A stretch of 64,000 bases of DNA from Roseateles sp. DAIF2. Lineage in GTDB: Bacteria; Pseudomonadota; Gammaproteobacteria; Burkholderiales; Burkholderiaceae_C. The translations under genes were made by a program, and so were the position numbers. Shown here piece by piece: positions 8,019-17,452 of the stretch (positions within the stretch are counted from its first letter, which is position 1; every line of letters begins with the position of its first letter). The DNA lies in contig NZ_CP049919.1 in assembly GCF_015624425.1 (NCBI RefSeq), positions 1,674,001 through 1,738,000 of the forward strand. Reading direction: 5' to 3'. Below the pieces are notes generated by a model that saw only the letters and a program-made list of their open reading frames with translations, was not told the origin of the DNA and made no database searches.

Positions 8019-10730
8019 ATGTCTGCACAGCCGCAGTCTTTTCTCGGTGCCGCCGCCAATGACACCGATGCCCTCGAAACCAAGGAATGGCTGGATGCGC
8101 TGTCGGCCGTCATCGGCGAGGAAGGCGGCGAGCGCGCGCATTTCCTGCTGAACCAGCTGATCGACCATGCCCGCCAGGCCGGCATCGACGTGCCGTTCTC
8201 GGCCACCACGGCCTATGTGAACACCATCCCGGCCGACCAGGAAGCGCGCTGCCCGGGCAATATCGAGATCGAGAAGCGCCTGCGCGCCTATATGCGCTGG
8301 AACGCGATGGCGATGGTGGTGCGCGCCAACCGCCTGAACCCGGCCGACGGCGGCGACCTGGGCGGCCATATCGGCTCATTCGCCTCGCTGGCCTCGATGC
8401 TGGGCGCCGGCTTCAACCATTTCTGGCATGCCGAGAGCGAGAACCACGGCGGCGACCTGCTCTACATCCAGGGCCACAGCTCGCCCGGCATCTATGCCCG
8501 CGCCTTCCTGGAAGGCCGCCTCTCCGAGGCCCAGCTGGACAGCTTCCGCCAGGAAGTGGACGGCAAGGGCCTGTCCAGCTACCCGCACCCCAAGCTGATG
8601 CCGGACTTCTGGCAGTTCCCGACCGTCTCGATGGGCCTGGGCCCCTTGATGGCGATCTACCAGGCTCGTTTCCTGAAGTACCTGCATGCCCGCGGCATCG
8701 CCGACACGGCCAACCGCAAGGTCTGGGCCTTCATGGGCGACGGCGAGATGGACGAGCCGGAGTCGCTGGGCGCGATCGGCCTGGCCGCGCGCGAGGGCCT
8801 GGACAACCTGGTCTTCGTCATCAACTGCAATCTGCAGCGCCTGGATGGCCCGGTGCGCGGCAACGGCAAGATCATCCAGGAGCTGGAAGGCGAGTTCCGC
8901 GGCAGCGGCTGGGACGTCATCAAGCTGGTCTGGGGCAAGGGCTGGGACGAGCTGCTGGCGCGCGACAAGAGCGGCAAGCTCAAGCAGCTGATGATGGAAA
9001 CCGTCGACGGCGACTACCAGGCCATGAAGGCCAATGACGGCGCCTATGTCCGCAAGCATTTCTTCGGCAAGTACCCCGAGACCGCCAAGCTCGTCGAGCA
9101 CATGAGCGACGACGAGATCTTCGAGCTGCGCCGCGGTGGCCATCAGCCCGAGAAGGTCTTCGCCGCCTTCCACAAGGCGCACCACAACACCACGGGGCGT
9201 CCGACTCTGCTGCTGGTCAAGACCGTCAAGGGCTACGGCATGGGCAAGGCCGGCGAGGGCAAGAACACGGTCCACCAGACCAAGAAGCTGACCGACGAGG
9301 ACATCAAGTACATCCGCGACCGCTTCGGCATCCCGATCCCGGACAGCGAGCTGCCCAAGATCCCGTACTACAAGCCGGCGGACGACACGCCCGAGATGCG
9401 CTATCTGCACGAGCGCCGCCAGGCGCTGGGCGGCTACCTGCCCAAGCGCCGCGTCAAGGCCGACGAGAGCTTCACCGTGCCCTCGCTGGAAACCTTCAAG
9501 GCCGTGCTGGAGCCGACCGCCGAGGGCCGCGAGATCTCGACGACCCAGGCCTATGTGCGCTTCCTGACCCAGCTGCTGCGCGACCAGGCCCTGGGCCCGC
9601 GCGTCGTGCCGATCCTGGTCGACGAGGCGCGCACCTTCGGTATGGAAGGCCTGTTCCGCCAGATCGGCATCTACAACCCCAAGGGTCAGCTCTACACCCC
9701 GGTCGACAAGGACCAGGTGATGTACTACCGCGAGGACAAGGCCGGCCAGATCCTGCAGGAAGGCATCAACGAGGCCGGCGGCATGGCCAGCTGGATCTCC
9801 GCCGCGACGAGCTACTCGACGAACAACCGGGTGATGATCCCGTTCTACGTCTACTACTCGATGTTCGGCTTCCAGCGCATCGGCGACCTGGCCTGGGCCG
9901 CCGGCGACATGCAGGCGCGCGGCTTCCTGCTGGGCGGCACCTCGGGCCGCACCACGCTGAATGGCGAGGGCCTGCAGCATGAGGACGGCCACAGCCATAT
10001 CCTGGCCGGCACGATCCCGAACTGCATCTCCTACGACCCGACCTTCGCGCATGAAGTCGCCGTGATCATGCACAACGGCTTGAAGCGCATGGTCGAGAAC
10101 CAGGAGAACGTGTTCTTCTACCTGACCCTGCTGAACGAGAACTACGCGATGCCGGGCCTGAAGGCCGGCACCGAGGCCGAGATCATCAAGGGCATGTACC
10201 TGCTGGACGCCGCCGCGCCCAAGGCCAAGCTGAGCGTCAACCTGCTGGGCTCGGGCACCATCCTGCGCGAGTCGATCGCCGCCAAGGAATTGCTGAAGGC
10301 CGAATGGGGCGTCGACGCCAACATCTGGTCCTGCCCCAGCTTCAACGAGCTGGCCCGCGACGGCCAGGACGCCGAGCGCTGGAACCTGCTGCACCCCACC
10401 GAGACGCCGCGCGTGCCCTTCGTCGCGCAGCAGCTCGGCACCACCACCGGCCCGGTGATCGCCGCCACCGACTACATGAAGAACTATGCGGACCAGATCC
10501 GCGCCTTCGTGCCGGCCGGCCGCAGCTACAAGGTGCTGGGCACCGACGGTTTCGGCCGCTCGGACTTCCGCTCCAAGCTGCGCGAGCATTTCGAGGTGAA
10601 CCGTCACTACGTGGTCGTGGCCGCACTGAAGTCCCTGGCCGACGAGGGCAAGATCCCGGCGGCCAAGGTGGCCGAGGCCATTGCGAAGTACGGCATCAAC
10701 GTCGGCAAGATCAACCCGCTGTACGCCTGA
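8019..10730 (+). CDS. aceE: Pyruvate dehydrogenase E1 component, homodimeric type
   Basis: The thiamine-diphosphate-dependent E1 of the pyruvate dehydrogenase complex decarboxylates pyruvate and reductively acetylates the lipoyl group of E2. The 903-residue length is that of the homodimeric (alpha2) enzymes of proteobacteria. The cofactor signature is seen in [18 protein letters not shown] with the closing NCN ([14 protein letters not shown]). The N-terminal segment [13 protein letters not shown] and the C-terminal [18 protein letters not shown] are family hallmarks. It starts after a good AGGAGA site. aceF follows 25 bp downstream and lpdA after that, forming one operon. It catalyses the entry step to the acetyl-CoA used by the pha genes at 30-34 kb. 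Confidence 0.98.
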   Translation: MSAQPQSFLGAAANDTDALETKEWLDALSAVIGEEGGERAHFLLNQLIDHARQAGIDVPFSATTAYVNTIPADQEARCPGNIEIEKRLRAYMRWNAMAMVVRANRLNPADGGDLGGHIGSFASLASMLGAGFNHFWHAESENHGGDLLYIQGHSSPGIYARAFLEGRLSEAQLDSFRQEVDGKGLSSYPHPKLMPDFWQFPTVSMGLGPLMAIYQARFLKYLHARGIADTANRKVWAFMGDGEMDEPESLGAIGLAAREGLDNLVFVINCNLQRLDGPVRGNGKIIQELEGEFRGSGWDVIKLVWGKGWDELLARDKSGKLKQLMMETVDGDYQAMKANDGAYVRKHFFGKYPETAKLVEHMSDDEIFELRRGGHQPEKVFAAFHKAHHNTTGRPTLLLVKTVKGYGMGKAGEGKNTVHQTKKLTDEDIKYIRDRFGIPIPDSELPKIPYYKPADDTPEMRYLHERRQALGGYLPKRRVKADESFTVPSLETFKAVLEPTAEGREISTTQAYVRFLTQLLRDQALGPRVVPILVDEARTFGMEGLFRQIGIYNPKGQLYTPVDKDQVMYYREDKAGQILQEGINEAGGMASWISAATSYSTNNRVMIPFYVYYSMFGFQRIGDLAWAAGDMQARGFLLGGTSGRTTLNGEGLQHEDGHSHILAGTIPNCISYDPTFAHEVAVIMHNGLKRMVENQENVFFYLTLLNENYAMPGLKAGTEAEIIKGMYLLDAAAPKAKLSVNLLGSGTILRESIAAKELLKAEWGVDANIWSCPSFNELARDGQDAERWNLLHPTETPRVPFVAQQLGTTTGPVIAATDYMKNYADQIRAFVPAGRSYKVLGTDGFGRSDFRSKLREHFEVNRHYVVVAALKSLADEGKIPAAKVAEAIAKYGINVGKINPLYA

Positions 10731-10755
10731 CAAGGCAGCACTCGGAGACAAGAAC

Positions 10756-12411
10756 ATGGCATTGGTTGAAGTGAAGGTGCCCGACATCGGGGACGTCAAG
10801 GATGTGGCCGTCATCGAGCTGCTGGTCAAGCCCGGCGACACGGTCAAGGCCGAGCAGAGCCTGGTCACGGTGGAGAGCGACAAGGCCTCGATGGAGATCC
10901 CCTCCTCGCATGCTGGCGTGGTGAAGGAGCTGAAGGTCAAGCTCGGCGACACGGTCAACGAAGGCAGCGTGCTGTTGGTGCTGGAGTCCGATGCGGCCGC
11001 CGCGCCGGCACCCGCACCGGCTGCAGCAGCCGCCGCCGCGCCGGCCCCGGTGGCTGCCCCGGCACCCGCGCCCGTCGCGGCCGCGCCCGCCGCTTCGGCC
11101 GGCCCGGTCAATATCGTCGTGCCCGATATCGGCGACTTCGACGAGGTCGCGGTGATCGAGCTGCTGGTCAAGGTGGGCGACCAGATCAAGGTCGAGCAGA
11201 GCCTGATCACGGTCGAGAGCGACAAGGCCTCGATGGAGATCCCGTCCTCGCATGCCGGCGTGCTGAAGGAACTGAAGGTCAAGCTGGGCGACAAGGTGGC
11301 CAAGGGCAGCCTGATCGCCGTGGTGGAAGCGCAAGGTGGCGCGGCCGCGGCGGCTCCCGTGGCTGCCGCACCGGCCGCCGCTGCTGCACCGGCGCCCGCG
11401 CCGGTGGCTGCTGCAGCCGCGGCAGCGCCCGCGGCCCCGGCTGCCGCCGTGCCCGCCCATGATCCGACCGCGCCCAAGGGCAAGCTGCCTCACGCCTCGC
11501 CCAGCATCCGCAAGCTGGCGCGCGAGCTGGGCGTGCCGCTGGACGAGGTCAAGGGTTCCGGCAACAAGGGCCGCATCACCGAGAGCGACGTGCAGGGCTT
11601 CGTCAAGGCCGTGATGGCCGGCGCGACCCAGACCGCCGCGCAGAAGGCGGCCGCGCCCGCCGGTGGTGGAGCGGCCTTCCCGGGCCTGCTGCCCTGGCCC
11701 AAGGTGGACTTCGAGAAGTTCGGCCCGGTCGAGCGCAAGGACCTGTCGCGCATCAAGAAGATCTCGGGCGCCAACCTGCATCGCAACTGGGTCACGATCC
11801 CGCATGTCACCAACCATGACACCGCGGACATCACCGAGCTGGAGGCCTTCCGCGTCGCCCTGAACAAGGAGAACGAGAAGGCGGGCATCAAGGTCACGAT
11901 GCTGGCCTTCATGATCAAGGCCGCGGTCGCCGCGCTGAAGAAGTTCCCCGAGTTCAATGCCTCGCTGGACGGCGAGACCCTGGTGCTGAAGAACTACTTC
12001 CACATCGGCTTCGCGGCGGACACGCCCAATGGCCTGGTGGTGCCGGTGATCAAGGACGCCGACAAGAAGGGCATCTTCCAGATCAGCCAGGAGATGGGTG
12101 AGCTGGCCAAGAAGGCGCGCGACGGCAAGCTGGGCCCGGCCGAGATGACCGGCGGCTGCTTCAGCATCTCCTCGCTGGGCGGCATCGGCGGCACCTACTT
12201 CACGCCGATCATCAACGCTCCCGAGGTCGCGATCATGGGCGTCTGCAAGAGCTCGACGGAACCGGTCTGGGACGGCAAGGCCTTCCAGCCGCGCCTGATC
12301 CTGCCGCTGTCCCTGAGCTGGGACCACCGCGTGATCGACGGCGCCGCCGCGGCCCGTTTCAATGTCTACTTCGCATCGCTGCTGGCGGACTTCCGCCGCA
12401 TCGCGCTGTAA
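10756..12411 (+). CDS. aceF: Pyruvate dehydrogenase E2, dihydrolipoamide acetyltransferase with two lipoyl domains
   Basis: E2 forms the core of the complex and transfers acetyl groups to CoA. The 551-residue protein has lipoyl domain 1 (about 2-77, lipoyl Lys43 in ESDKASME), an Ala/Pro-rich linker, lipoyl domain 2 (about 118-192, Lys157), a second long Ala/Pro linker, the peripheral subunit-binding domain (about 246-283, [15 protein letters not shown]) and the acyltransferase domain. The catalytic motif DHRVIDG is at about 523-529, with His524 and Asp528. The start at 10756 is chosen from GGAGACAAGAAC before the ATG and because [12 protein letters not shown] is the standard domain start. Part of lipoyl domain 2 is identical at DNA level to part of lpdA. 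Confidence 0.97.
   Translation: MALVEVKVPDIGDVKDVAVIELLVKPGDTVKAEQSLVTVESDKASMEIPSSHAGVVKELKVKLGDTVNEGSVLLVLESDAAAAPAPAPAAAAAAAPAPVAAPAPAPVAAAPAASAGPVNIVVPDIGDFDEVAVIELLVKVGDQIKVEQSLITVESDKASMEIPSSHAGVLKELKVKLGDKVAKGSLIAVVEAQGGAAAAAPVAAAPAAAAAPAPAPVAAAAAAAPAAPAAAVPAHDPTAPKGKLPHASPSIRKLARELGVPLDEVKGSGNKGRITESDVQGFVKAVMAGATQTAAQKAAAPAGGGAAFPGLLPWPKVDFEKFGPVERKDLSRIKKISGANLHRNWVTIPHVTNHDTADITELEAFRVALNKENEKAGIKVTMLAFMIKAAVAALKKFPEFNASLDGETLVLKNYFHIGFAADTPNGLVVPVIKDADKKGIFQISQEMGELAKKARDGKLGPAEMTGGCFSISSLGGIGGTYFTPIINAPEVAIMGVCKSSTEPVWDGKAFQPRLILPLSLSWDHRVIDGAAAARFNVYFASLLADFRRIAL
11176..11247 (+). repeat. Lipoyl-domain direct repeat, copy in aceF
   Basis: This 72-bp stretch, encoding the core of lipoyl domain 2 around its lipoyl lysine, is identical base for base to 12508-12579 in lpdA. 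The similarity falls away on both sides. It indicates domain duplication followed by gene conversion, or recent exchange. Confidence 0.9.
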
Positions 12412-12429
12412 GCCAGGGGAGCGCGAGAC

Positions 12430-14232
12430 ATGGCAACGATTGAAGTGAAGGTCCCGGACATCGGCGACTTCAAGGATGTGGCGGTGATCGAGGTGCTGGT
12501 GAAGGCCGGCGACCAGATCAAGGTCGAGCAGAGCCTGATCACGGTCGAGAGCGACAAGGCCTCGATGGAGATCCCGTCCAGCCATGCCGGCGTCGTCAAG
12601 GAGCTCAAGCTCAAGGTCGGCGACGTGGTGAACCAGGGCAGCCTGGTGCTGGTGCTGGAAGCCGCGGCCGGCGCGGCCGCAGCGCCGGCCCCCGCCCCGG
12701 CGGCGCCTGCCGCTGCTGCCGCCGCCCCCGCTGCGGCGGCGGTGGCACCGCAGGCAGCCAGCTACAGCGGCGCGGCCGATGGCGAGTACGACGTGGTGGT
12801 GCTGGGCGGCGGCCCCGGCGGCTATTCGGCCGCCTTCCGCGCCGCCGACCTGGGCCTGAAGGTGGCCCTGGTCGAGCGCTACGCCACCTTGGGCGGCGTC
12901 TGCCTGAACGTCGGCTGCATCCCGTCCAAGGCGCTGCTGCATGTCGCGGCGGTGATGGACGAGGTCAAGCATTTCGCCGACCTGGGCGTCGAATTCGGCG
13001 AACCCACCGTCGAGCTGCCCAAGCTGCTCAAGCACAAGCAGAAGGTGATCGGCAAGCTGACCGGCGGCCTGGCGATGATGGCCAAGATGCGCAAGGTCAC
13101 GGTCGTGCGCGGCTACGGCAGCCTGCTGGACGCCAACCACCTGTCGGTCGAGGAGACCGGCGGCGAGGGTCAGGAGAAGACCGGCAAGACCCAGACGCTG
13201 AAGTTCAAGAAGATCATCCTGGCCGCGGGCTCGCAGGCGGTGCGCCTGCCCTTCATGCCCCAGGACCCGCGCGTGATCGATTCGACCGGCGCGCTGGAAT
13301 TGACCAGCAAGCCCAAGCGCATGCTGATTGTCGGCGGCGGCATCATCGGCCTGGAGATGGGCACGGTCTACTCGACCCTGGGCGCGCGCCTGGACGTGGT
13401 GGAAATGCTGCCGACCCTGATGACCGGCGCCGACCGCGACCTGGTCAAGGTCTGGCAGAAGATGAACGCGCCGCGCTTCGACAACATCATGCTGAACACC
13501 AAGACGGTGGCGGCCGAGGCGACGCCCGAGGGCATCAAGGTCACGTTCGAGGGCGAGGGCGCCCCGAAGGAACCCCAGGTCTACGACCTGGTGCTGCAGG
13601 CGGTGGGCCGCACGCCCAACGGCAAGAAGATCGGTGCCGACAAGGCCGGCGTGATCGTCAGCGATCGCGGCTTCGTGCCGGTCGACGTGCAGATGCGCAC
13701 CAATGTGCCGAACGTGTTCGCGATCGGCGACCTGGTGGGCCAGCCGATGCTGGCGCACAAGGCGGTGCACGAGGGCCATGTGGCGGCCGAGGTCATCGCC
13801 GGCGAACTGCTGGGCGACGCGGCGCTGGCCAAGGCGCGCTTCGACGCCCGCGTGATCCCGAGCGTGGCCTACACCGATCCGGAAGTGGCCTGGGTCGGTG
13901 TGACCGAGGACGAGGCCAAGGCCCGCGGCATCAAGTTCAAGAAGGGTTTGCTGCCCTGGAGCGCCTCCGGCCGCGCGATCGCCAACGGCCGCGACGAGGG
14001 CTTCACCAAGCTGCTGTTCGACGAGGAGACGCACCGCATCATCGGCGGTGGCATCGTCGGCACCCATGCCGGCGACATGATCGGCGAGATCGCGCTGGCC
14101 ATCGAGATGGGCGCAGACGCGGTCGACATCGGCAAGACCATCCACCCGCATCCGACCCTGGGCGAAAGCATCGGCCTGGCGGCCGAGGTGGCGCATGGCA
14201 GCTGCACGGATGTGCCGCCGGCGCGGAAGTAA
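12430..14232 (+). CDS. lpdA: Dihydrolipoamide dehydrogenase (E3) with N-terminal lipoyl domain
   Basis: E3 reoxidises dihydrolipoamide using FAD and NAD. This 600-residue form has an extra lipoyl domain (about 2-77, Lys43) and an Ala/Pro linker before the usual flavoprotein. The FAD fold starts at about 121 (VVVLGGGPGGYSAAFRAA), the redox disulfide is Cys158-Cys163 (GGVCLNVGCIPSK), the NAD fold is at MLIVGGGIIGLEMG, and the C-terminal His574/Glu579 pair sits in HPHPTLGES. The N-terminal lipoyl domain is known for PDH-linked E3 enzymes of betaproteobacteria and some Gram-positives. It is the last gene of the aceE-aceF-lpdA operon, 18 bp after aceF and followed by a strong terminator. Confidence 0.97.
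   Translation: MATIEVKVPDIGDFKDVAVIEVLVKAGDQIKVEQSLITVESDKASMEIPSSHAGVVKELKLKVGDVVNQGSLVLVLEAAAGAAAAPAPAPAAPAAAAAAPAAAAVAPQAASYSGAADGEYDVVVLGGGPGGYSAAFRAADLGLKVALVERYATLGGVCLNVGCIPSKALLHVAAVMDEVKHFADLGVEFGEPTVELPKLLKHKQKVIGKLTGGLAMMAKMRKVTVVRGYGSLLDANHLSVEETGGEGQEKTGKTQTLKFKKIILAAGSQAVRLPFMPQDPRVIDSTGALELTSKPKRMLIVGGGIIGLEMGTVYSTLGARLDVVEMLPTLMTGADRDLVKVWQKMNAPRFDNIMLNTKTVAAEATPEGIKVTFEGEGAPKEPQVYDLVLQAVGRTPNGKKIGADKAGVIVSDRGFVPVDVQMRTNVPNVFAIGDLVGQPMLAHKAVHEGHVAAEVIAGELLGDAALAKARFDARVIPSVAYTDPEVAWVGVTEDEAKARGIKFKKGLLPWSASGRAIANGRDEGFTKLLFDEETHRIIGGGIVGTHAGDMIGEIALAIEMGADAVDIGKTIHPHPTLGESIGLAAEVAHGSCTDVPPARK
12508..12579 (+). repeat. Lipoyl-domain direct repeat, copy in lpdA
   Basis: Identical over 72 bp to 11176-11247 in aceF, at the same place in the lipoyl fold. 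See the aceF copy for interpretation. Confidence 0.9.
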
Positions 14233-14253
14233 AGCCTGAGGTCGCTGATAAAG

Positions 14254-14291
14254 AAAAGCCCCGGACGGGAAACTGTCCGGGGCTTTTTCTT
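14254..14291 (+). terminator. Rho-independent terminator of aceE-aceF-lpdA
   Basis: A perfect 10-bp stem, AGCCCCGGAC (14257-14266) with GTCCGGGGCT (14275-14284), closes an eight-base loop and is followed by a T-tract, preceded on the other side by AAAA. It lies 21 bp after the lpdA stop. The T-tract (TTTTTCTT, 14284-14291) is also the left copy of the target duplication of the insertion sequence that follows. Confidence 0.92.
14284..14291. repeat. Target-site duplication, left copy (TTTTTCTT)
   Basis: These eight bases immediately outside the left inverted repeat are repeated exactly at 15370-15377 immediately outside the right inverted repeat. Eight bases is the duplication length known for IS1595-family elements. 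Confidence 0.9.
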
Positions 14292-15369
14292 GGCTCAATT
14301 CGCGTTAAGTCGTGACGGGCTCACGTGGTGAGCCATCGGGAGGGCAAAGTGACCTGGCGGCGCATGGGCGTCGAGCAAGCCAGGAGAACGGGATGCGAGA
14401 CCGAGACATGAAGCGGCTGATGTCGCTGGTGGGCCAACTGACGTTTGCCCAGAGAGCGAAGGTGCGTGACGAGTTGTTCCGGCAAAGTGCGCAGACCGAG
14501 GTGGTGCAGTCCATTGAAAGGCGCATCGCAGATCAGCCGCTGTGCCCGCATTGCCAGGGCGAGCGCGTGGTCCGCAACGGGCAAGCCGATGGGCTGCAGC
14601 GCTACAAGTGCAGGAGCTGCGCCAAGACCTTCAATGCCTTGACCGGCACAGCGATGGCCCGGCTGCGTCACAAGGGCAAGTGGCTGGCGCAGGCCCAGGT
14701 GCTGGACGAAGGTCTGAGCGTACACGCCGCAGCGAAGAAGTTGCAGGTGGCACCCAGCACGGCGTTTCGCTGGCGCCATCGTTTCCTGGCTCATGCGCAG
14801 ACTGTCAAAGCCAAGGTCCTGATCGGCATTGCCGAGGCCGATGAGACCTTCATCTTGCGCTCGAACAATGGGCAGCGGGCCATTCAGCGCAAGGCGCGCC
14901 GACGCGGCGGCAAGTCCTCCACACGCGGCACCTCGGACGACCATGTCCCGGTGCTGGTGGCGAAAGACAGGTCGGGCGCCTGCACGGACTTCATGCTGGG
15001 GCGTTCAAGCAAAGCCGAACTTACGGCGGCCCTCGGGCCGCTGCTGGCGCCAGACGTTGTTCTGTGTACCGATGGGAGTTCCGCCATGGCCGCGGCAGCG
15101 CGCCAGATCGGGGTGGAGCACCACGCGCTGAACATGAGCTCTGGAACGAGAACCCAGGGGCCTTGGCACATCCAGACCGTCAACGCGTATCACGGACGAC
15201 TCAAGGCATGGCTGCACAGGTTCCACGGCGTAGCGACCAAATACTTGGCCAGCTACCTAGGCTGGTTCAGAGCAACGGATCGGTTCGGCCTCGTTGCCTC
15301 GCAGCCCGCGTCCTGGCTCGCTCTGGCTATCGGCTCTCCGCGTCATCCATAGGTAACGCGAAATGAGCC
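14292..15369 (+). mobile_element. Complete IS1595-family insertion sequence, 1078 bp
   Basis: The element is bounded by imperfect 17-bp terminal inverted repeats: GGCTCAATTCGCGTTAA at 14292-14308 and GTAACGCGAAATGAGCC at 15353-15369. They match at 15 of 17 positions when one is reverse-complemented. An 8-bp direct duplication flanks it. It carries one transposase gene with no frameshift, so it may be active. It sits in the T-tract of the lpdA terminator. The duplication restores a T-tract on both sides, so the terminator hairpin keeps its T-run. No passenger gene is present. Confidence 0.93.
14393..15352 (+). CDS. IS1595-family transposase
   Basis: A 319-residue transposase. The ATG at 14393 is preferred over an in-frame upstream start because AGGAG lies seven bases before it. 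The N-terminus has a zinc ribbon (CPHC at about 50 and CRSC at about 71) followed by a helix-turn-helix (LSVHAAAKKLQVAPSTAFRWRHRF). The catalytic domain is of the ISXO2-like DDE type: the first Asp in AEADETF, the second in CTDGSSAM, and the NAYHGRLKAWLHRFHGV segment fits the Asn-Lys end of a DDNK catalytic set, the usual variant of this family. The last codons run into the right inverted repeat. Its G+C is visibly lower than that of neighbouring genes. Confidence 0.93.
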   Translation: MRDRDMKRLMSLVGQLTFAQRAKVRDELFRQSAQTEVVQSIERRIADQPLCPHCQGERVVRNGQADGLQRYKCRSCAKTFNALTGTAMARLRHKGKWLAQAQVLDEGLSVHAAAKKLQVAPSTAFRWRHRFLAHAQTVKAKVLIGIAEADETFILRSNNGQRAIQRKARRRGGKSSTRGTSDDHVPVLVAKDRSGACTDFMLGRSSKAELTAALGPLLAPDVVLCTDGSSAMAAAARQIGVEHHALNMSSGTRTQGPWHIQTVNAYHGRLKAWLHRFHGVATKYLASYLGWFRATDRFGLVASQPASWLALAIGSPRHP

Positions 15370-15377
15370 TTTTTCTT
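15370..15377. repeat. Target-site duplication, right copy (TTTTTCTT)
   Basis: Exact copy of 14284-14291, directly abutting the right inverted repeat of the IS1595-family element. Confidence 0.9.
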
Positions 15378-15810
15378 TGGCTCTTTGCGCGTTGGTTGAT
15401 GATGCCGTGATGGCGAAGATCTGGGCGCAGGAGGGCGGGCAGATCTGCTGCTACGTGCCAGGGCCTTGCGGCCTTGGCTTTCGCCAGGCACCAGAAGTCC
15501 ACCCGACTTCTGGTGTCCGGGCTCAATCCCCCGGCCGCTTCGCGGCCTCCTCCTTGACCTCCGCATCAGGCCCACCCACCCTCCTGCTTTGCGTTGCGTC
15601 TGACTTTCTCCGCGAGCAACTTGCGATGGAGGAGCCGGGATGCGGGTATGCGCAATTGCGCAGGTCAAGGAGGAGGGCCGCGCAAAGCGGCCCGGGGGAC
15701 ACGGAGCAATTGCGCATGCCCGCGTCCCGGCGCAACCCGGCTCGTTGCAGGGGCCATCAAGACCTCGCCGGGAATATCACAAGTCAATGGACAAAGGGCC
15801 TTTCTTTCCT
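15378..15810. repeat. Gene-free repeat-rich region with nested palindromes
   Basis: No credible gene was found in these 433 bases; the open frames are low-complexity Arg/Ser/Ala readings. A perfect 11-bp hairpin is at 15489-15515 (CACCAGAAGTC, five-base loop, GACTTCTGGTG). A longer imperfect inverted repeat joins about 15526-15560 to about 15663-15700, sharing CTCCTCCTTGACCT and its complement. A third pair centres on GCGCAATTGCGC near 15652 and the complementary CAATTGCGCATGCCCGCG near 15708. The pattern looks like clustered dispersed palindromic repeats of the kind found between genes in Burkholderiales. It may act as a transcription end for the lpdA or paiB side. Confidence 0.6.
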
Positions 15811-16449
15811 TCAACGTCCCGCCGCGCTCAGCCGCTCATGCCGGCGCATCGCCTCGGCCAGCTCGAATCGGCCGTAGCGCGCCAGCGCCGCATGGGTGTC
15901 CTCGGTCACGTCGGCCGGGTCGCCCTGGCCGAGCTTGAACTGCGCGCGCGTCTCGAGCACGCGGGCGCGGAAGGGCACGATGTACTGGGCGAGCTGCTCG
16001 CGCCGCGGCCCCATCTCGGCGCTGTGCCAGGGGTTCGGGTAGGGGGCCTCGACATGGGCGCTCAGCGTGTCGAGCGCGAACAGCGTTTCTTCGGGCGTGT
16101 CGATGATCGCCACCTCGAGATCGAACTGCAGGAACTCGTAGTTCCAGGTCGGCGCATAGCGGCGGTTGCGCAGCCAGCTGCTGGCGATATAGCCTTGCGC
16201 GCCGGTGAAGGTGGCGAGCGCCCGCGGGTTGCGCTTGAGCATCTCGTGCTGCGGGTTGCGGCGCGCCAGATGGCCGATCAGTACGCGGCCGCCGTCCGCG
16301 TCGCGCTGCAGGATCAGCGGCAGCGGCGTCGCGAGCAGGCGACCCGAGGCCTCGCTGCTGACCAGGGTGGCGAGCGGGTGGGCCGCGACCAAGCGCTCGA
16401 TCTCATCTTCGGATGCGGGCTGGAAGGGCAGGCTTTCGTACATCGACAT
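15811..16449 (-). CDS. PaiB-type FMN-binding negative transcriptional regulator
   Basis: A 212-residue protein of the PaiB family, a split-barrel FMN-binding fold. The Bacillus member represses sporulation and degradative enzyme genes and, with PaiA, handles polyamines; in proteobacteria the role is poorly known. Recognisable segments are the N-terminal MYESLPFQPASEDEI, the core GHLARRNPQHEML and PTWNYEFLQFDLEV, and the C-terminal FKLGQGDPADV, equivalent to the family's KLSQN block. There is no signal peptide. It is divergent from the LysR gene at 16523 with a 73-bp gap, so that regulator may control it. No PaiA homologue is adjacent. The start was taken at the ATG giving MSMYES; the ATG two codons inside is also possible. 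Confidence 0.85.
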   Translation of the reverse strand: MSMYESLPFQPASEDEIERLVAAHPLATLVSSEASGRLLATPLPLILQRDADGGRVLIGHLARRNPQHEMLKRNPRALATFTGAQGYIASSWLRNRRYAPTWNYEFLQFDLEVAIIDTPEETLFALDTLSAHVEAPYPNPWHSAEMGPRREQLAQYIVPFRARVLETRAQFKLGQGDPADVTEDTHAALARYGRFELAEAMRRHERLSAAGR

Positions 16450-16522
16450 GGCAGGGAGGCGAGCGGCGGCGGTTGCGATGGCTGCAGTCTAGGCAAGCCG
16501 GGTCCGGCGTAGATGGGCGTCG

Positions 16523-17452
16523 ATGCACGCTAGCATTGCAGGAATGACCGTATCGATACCCTCCGGCCTCGACTGGGATGACCTGCGCATCCTGCTGCAG
16601 ATCGCCCGCCATGGGCGCCTGGCCGCCGCCGCCGAGGCCGGGCCGCTGAGCCATGCGACCTTGTTCCGGCGCCTGCGCGCGCTGGAGGCGCGGCTCGGCA
16701 TGCGCCTGTTCGAGCGCCTGCGCGCCGGCTACGAGCCGACGCGCGCCGGCGCCGAGCTGATCGAGTTCGCGCGGCGCATGGACGGCGAGCTGCAGGCCGT
16801 CACCGCGGGTCTGCGCGGGCGCGAGTCCTGGCCCGGCGGGCTGGTGCGGCTCAGCGCGGCCGATACCTGGATGCAGGGGCTGCTGCCGCCGTTGCTGGCG
16901 AGCTACCAGACGCGCCACCAGGTCCAGCTCGGTTTTCGCAGTGGCAATGCGATGGACGATGTGCTGCAGGGGGCGGTCGATGTCGCGCTGCGCTCCGGCG
17001 GCAAACCGCCCGAGCCGCTGGTCGGGCGCCGGCTCGCGCGGGTCGAGGCGACCGTCTACTGCTCGCGCAAGCTTGGCGGCGTGCGCGCGGACCGGCTCGC
17101 CGATCAGCCCTGGGTCGGCGTCGACGAGCAGCTGTCCCATCTGGCTTCGGCCCGCTGGCTGGAGCGCGAGGGGCTGGCGAGCCGCGTCGCGATGCGCAGC
17201 AACTCGCTGGTCCATGTGCTGCAACTGGTGCGCGCCGGCGTCGGCCTCGGCGCCTTGCCCTGCTATCTGGGCGATGCCGACCCGGGCCTGCGCCGCGTGT
17301 TCGACCCGCCGCGCGACTGGCGCAGCGAGCTGTGGCTGCTGACCCGCGTCGAGCTGCGCCCGGTGCCGCGCATCAAGGCGCTGTTCGATCACCTCTACGA
17401 GGGCACGCGGGACTGGGTGCCACTGCTGGAGGGGATGCGGCCGCAGCCCTAG
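16523..17452 (+). CDS. LysR-family transcriptional regulator
   Basis: A 309-residue regulator with an N-terminal winged helix-turn-helix (about 17-75; LRILLQIARHGRLAAAAEAG and SHATLFRRLRALEARLGMRLFER) and a type-2 periplasmic-binding-like effector domain to the end. The recognition segment is LSHATLFRRL rather than the more usual SQPAVSRQI type, which places it in the group with a TLGRR/TLFRR-like helix. The start is uncertain: neither the ATG at 16523 nor the one at 16544 (MTVSIPSG) has a good ribosome site. It is divergent from the paiB-like gene and is the best candidate for its regulator. Effector unknown. Confidence 0.88.
   Translation: MHASIAGMTVSIPSGLDWDDLRILLQIARHGRLAAAAEAGPLSHATLFRRLRALEARLGMRLFERLRAGYEPTRAGAELIEFARRMDGELQAVTAGLRGRESWPGGLVRLSAADTWMQGLLPPLLASYQTRHQVQLGFRSGNAMDDVLQGAVDVALRSGGKPPEPLVGRRLARVEATVYCSRKLGGVRADRLADQPWVGVDEQLSHLASARWLEREGLASRVAMRSNSLVHVLQLVRAGVGLGALPCYLGDADPGLRRVFDPPRDWRSELWLLTRVELRPVPRIKALFDHLYEGTRDWVPLLEGMRPQP

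Noticed and set aside
8376..11483. 1035-residue minus-strand reading frame
   Set aside because: Antisense to aceE and aceF; the Ala/Gly repeats reflect the lipoyl linkers read backwards. No domain is recognisable.
10711..14298. 1195-residue minus-strand reading frame
   Set aside because: Antisense to aceF and lpdA, both of which are certain. Long open frames on the opposite strand are expected at this base composition.
14312..14392. N-terminal extension of the transposase to 14312
   Set aside because: The extension adds 27 residues without similarity to the family and has no ribosome site, while AGGAG sits in front of the ATG at 14393.
15327..15938. Several short frames in the repeat-rich gap after the IS element
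   Set aside because: Products are Arg/Ser/Pro-rich and change frame across inverted repeats; there are no ribosome sites. They are treated as non-coding.
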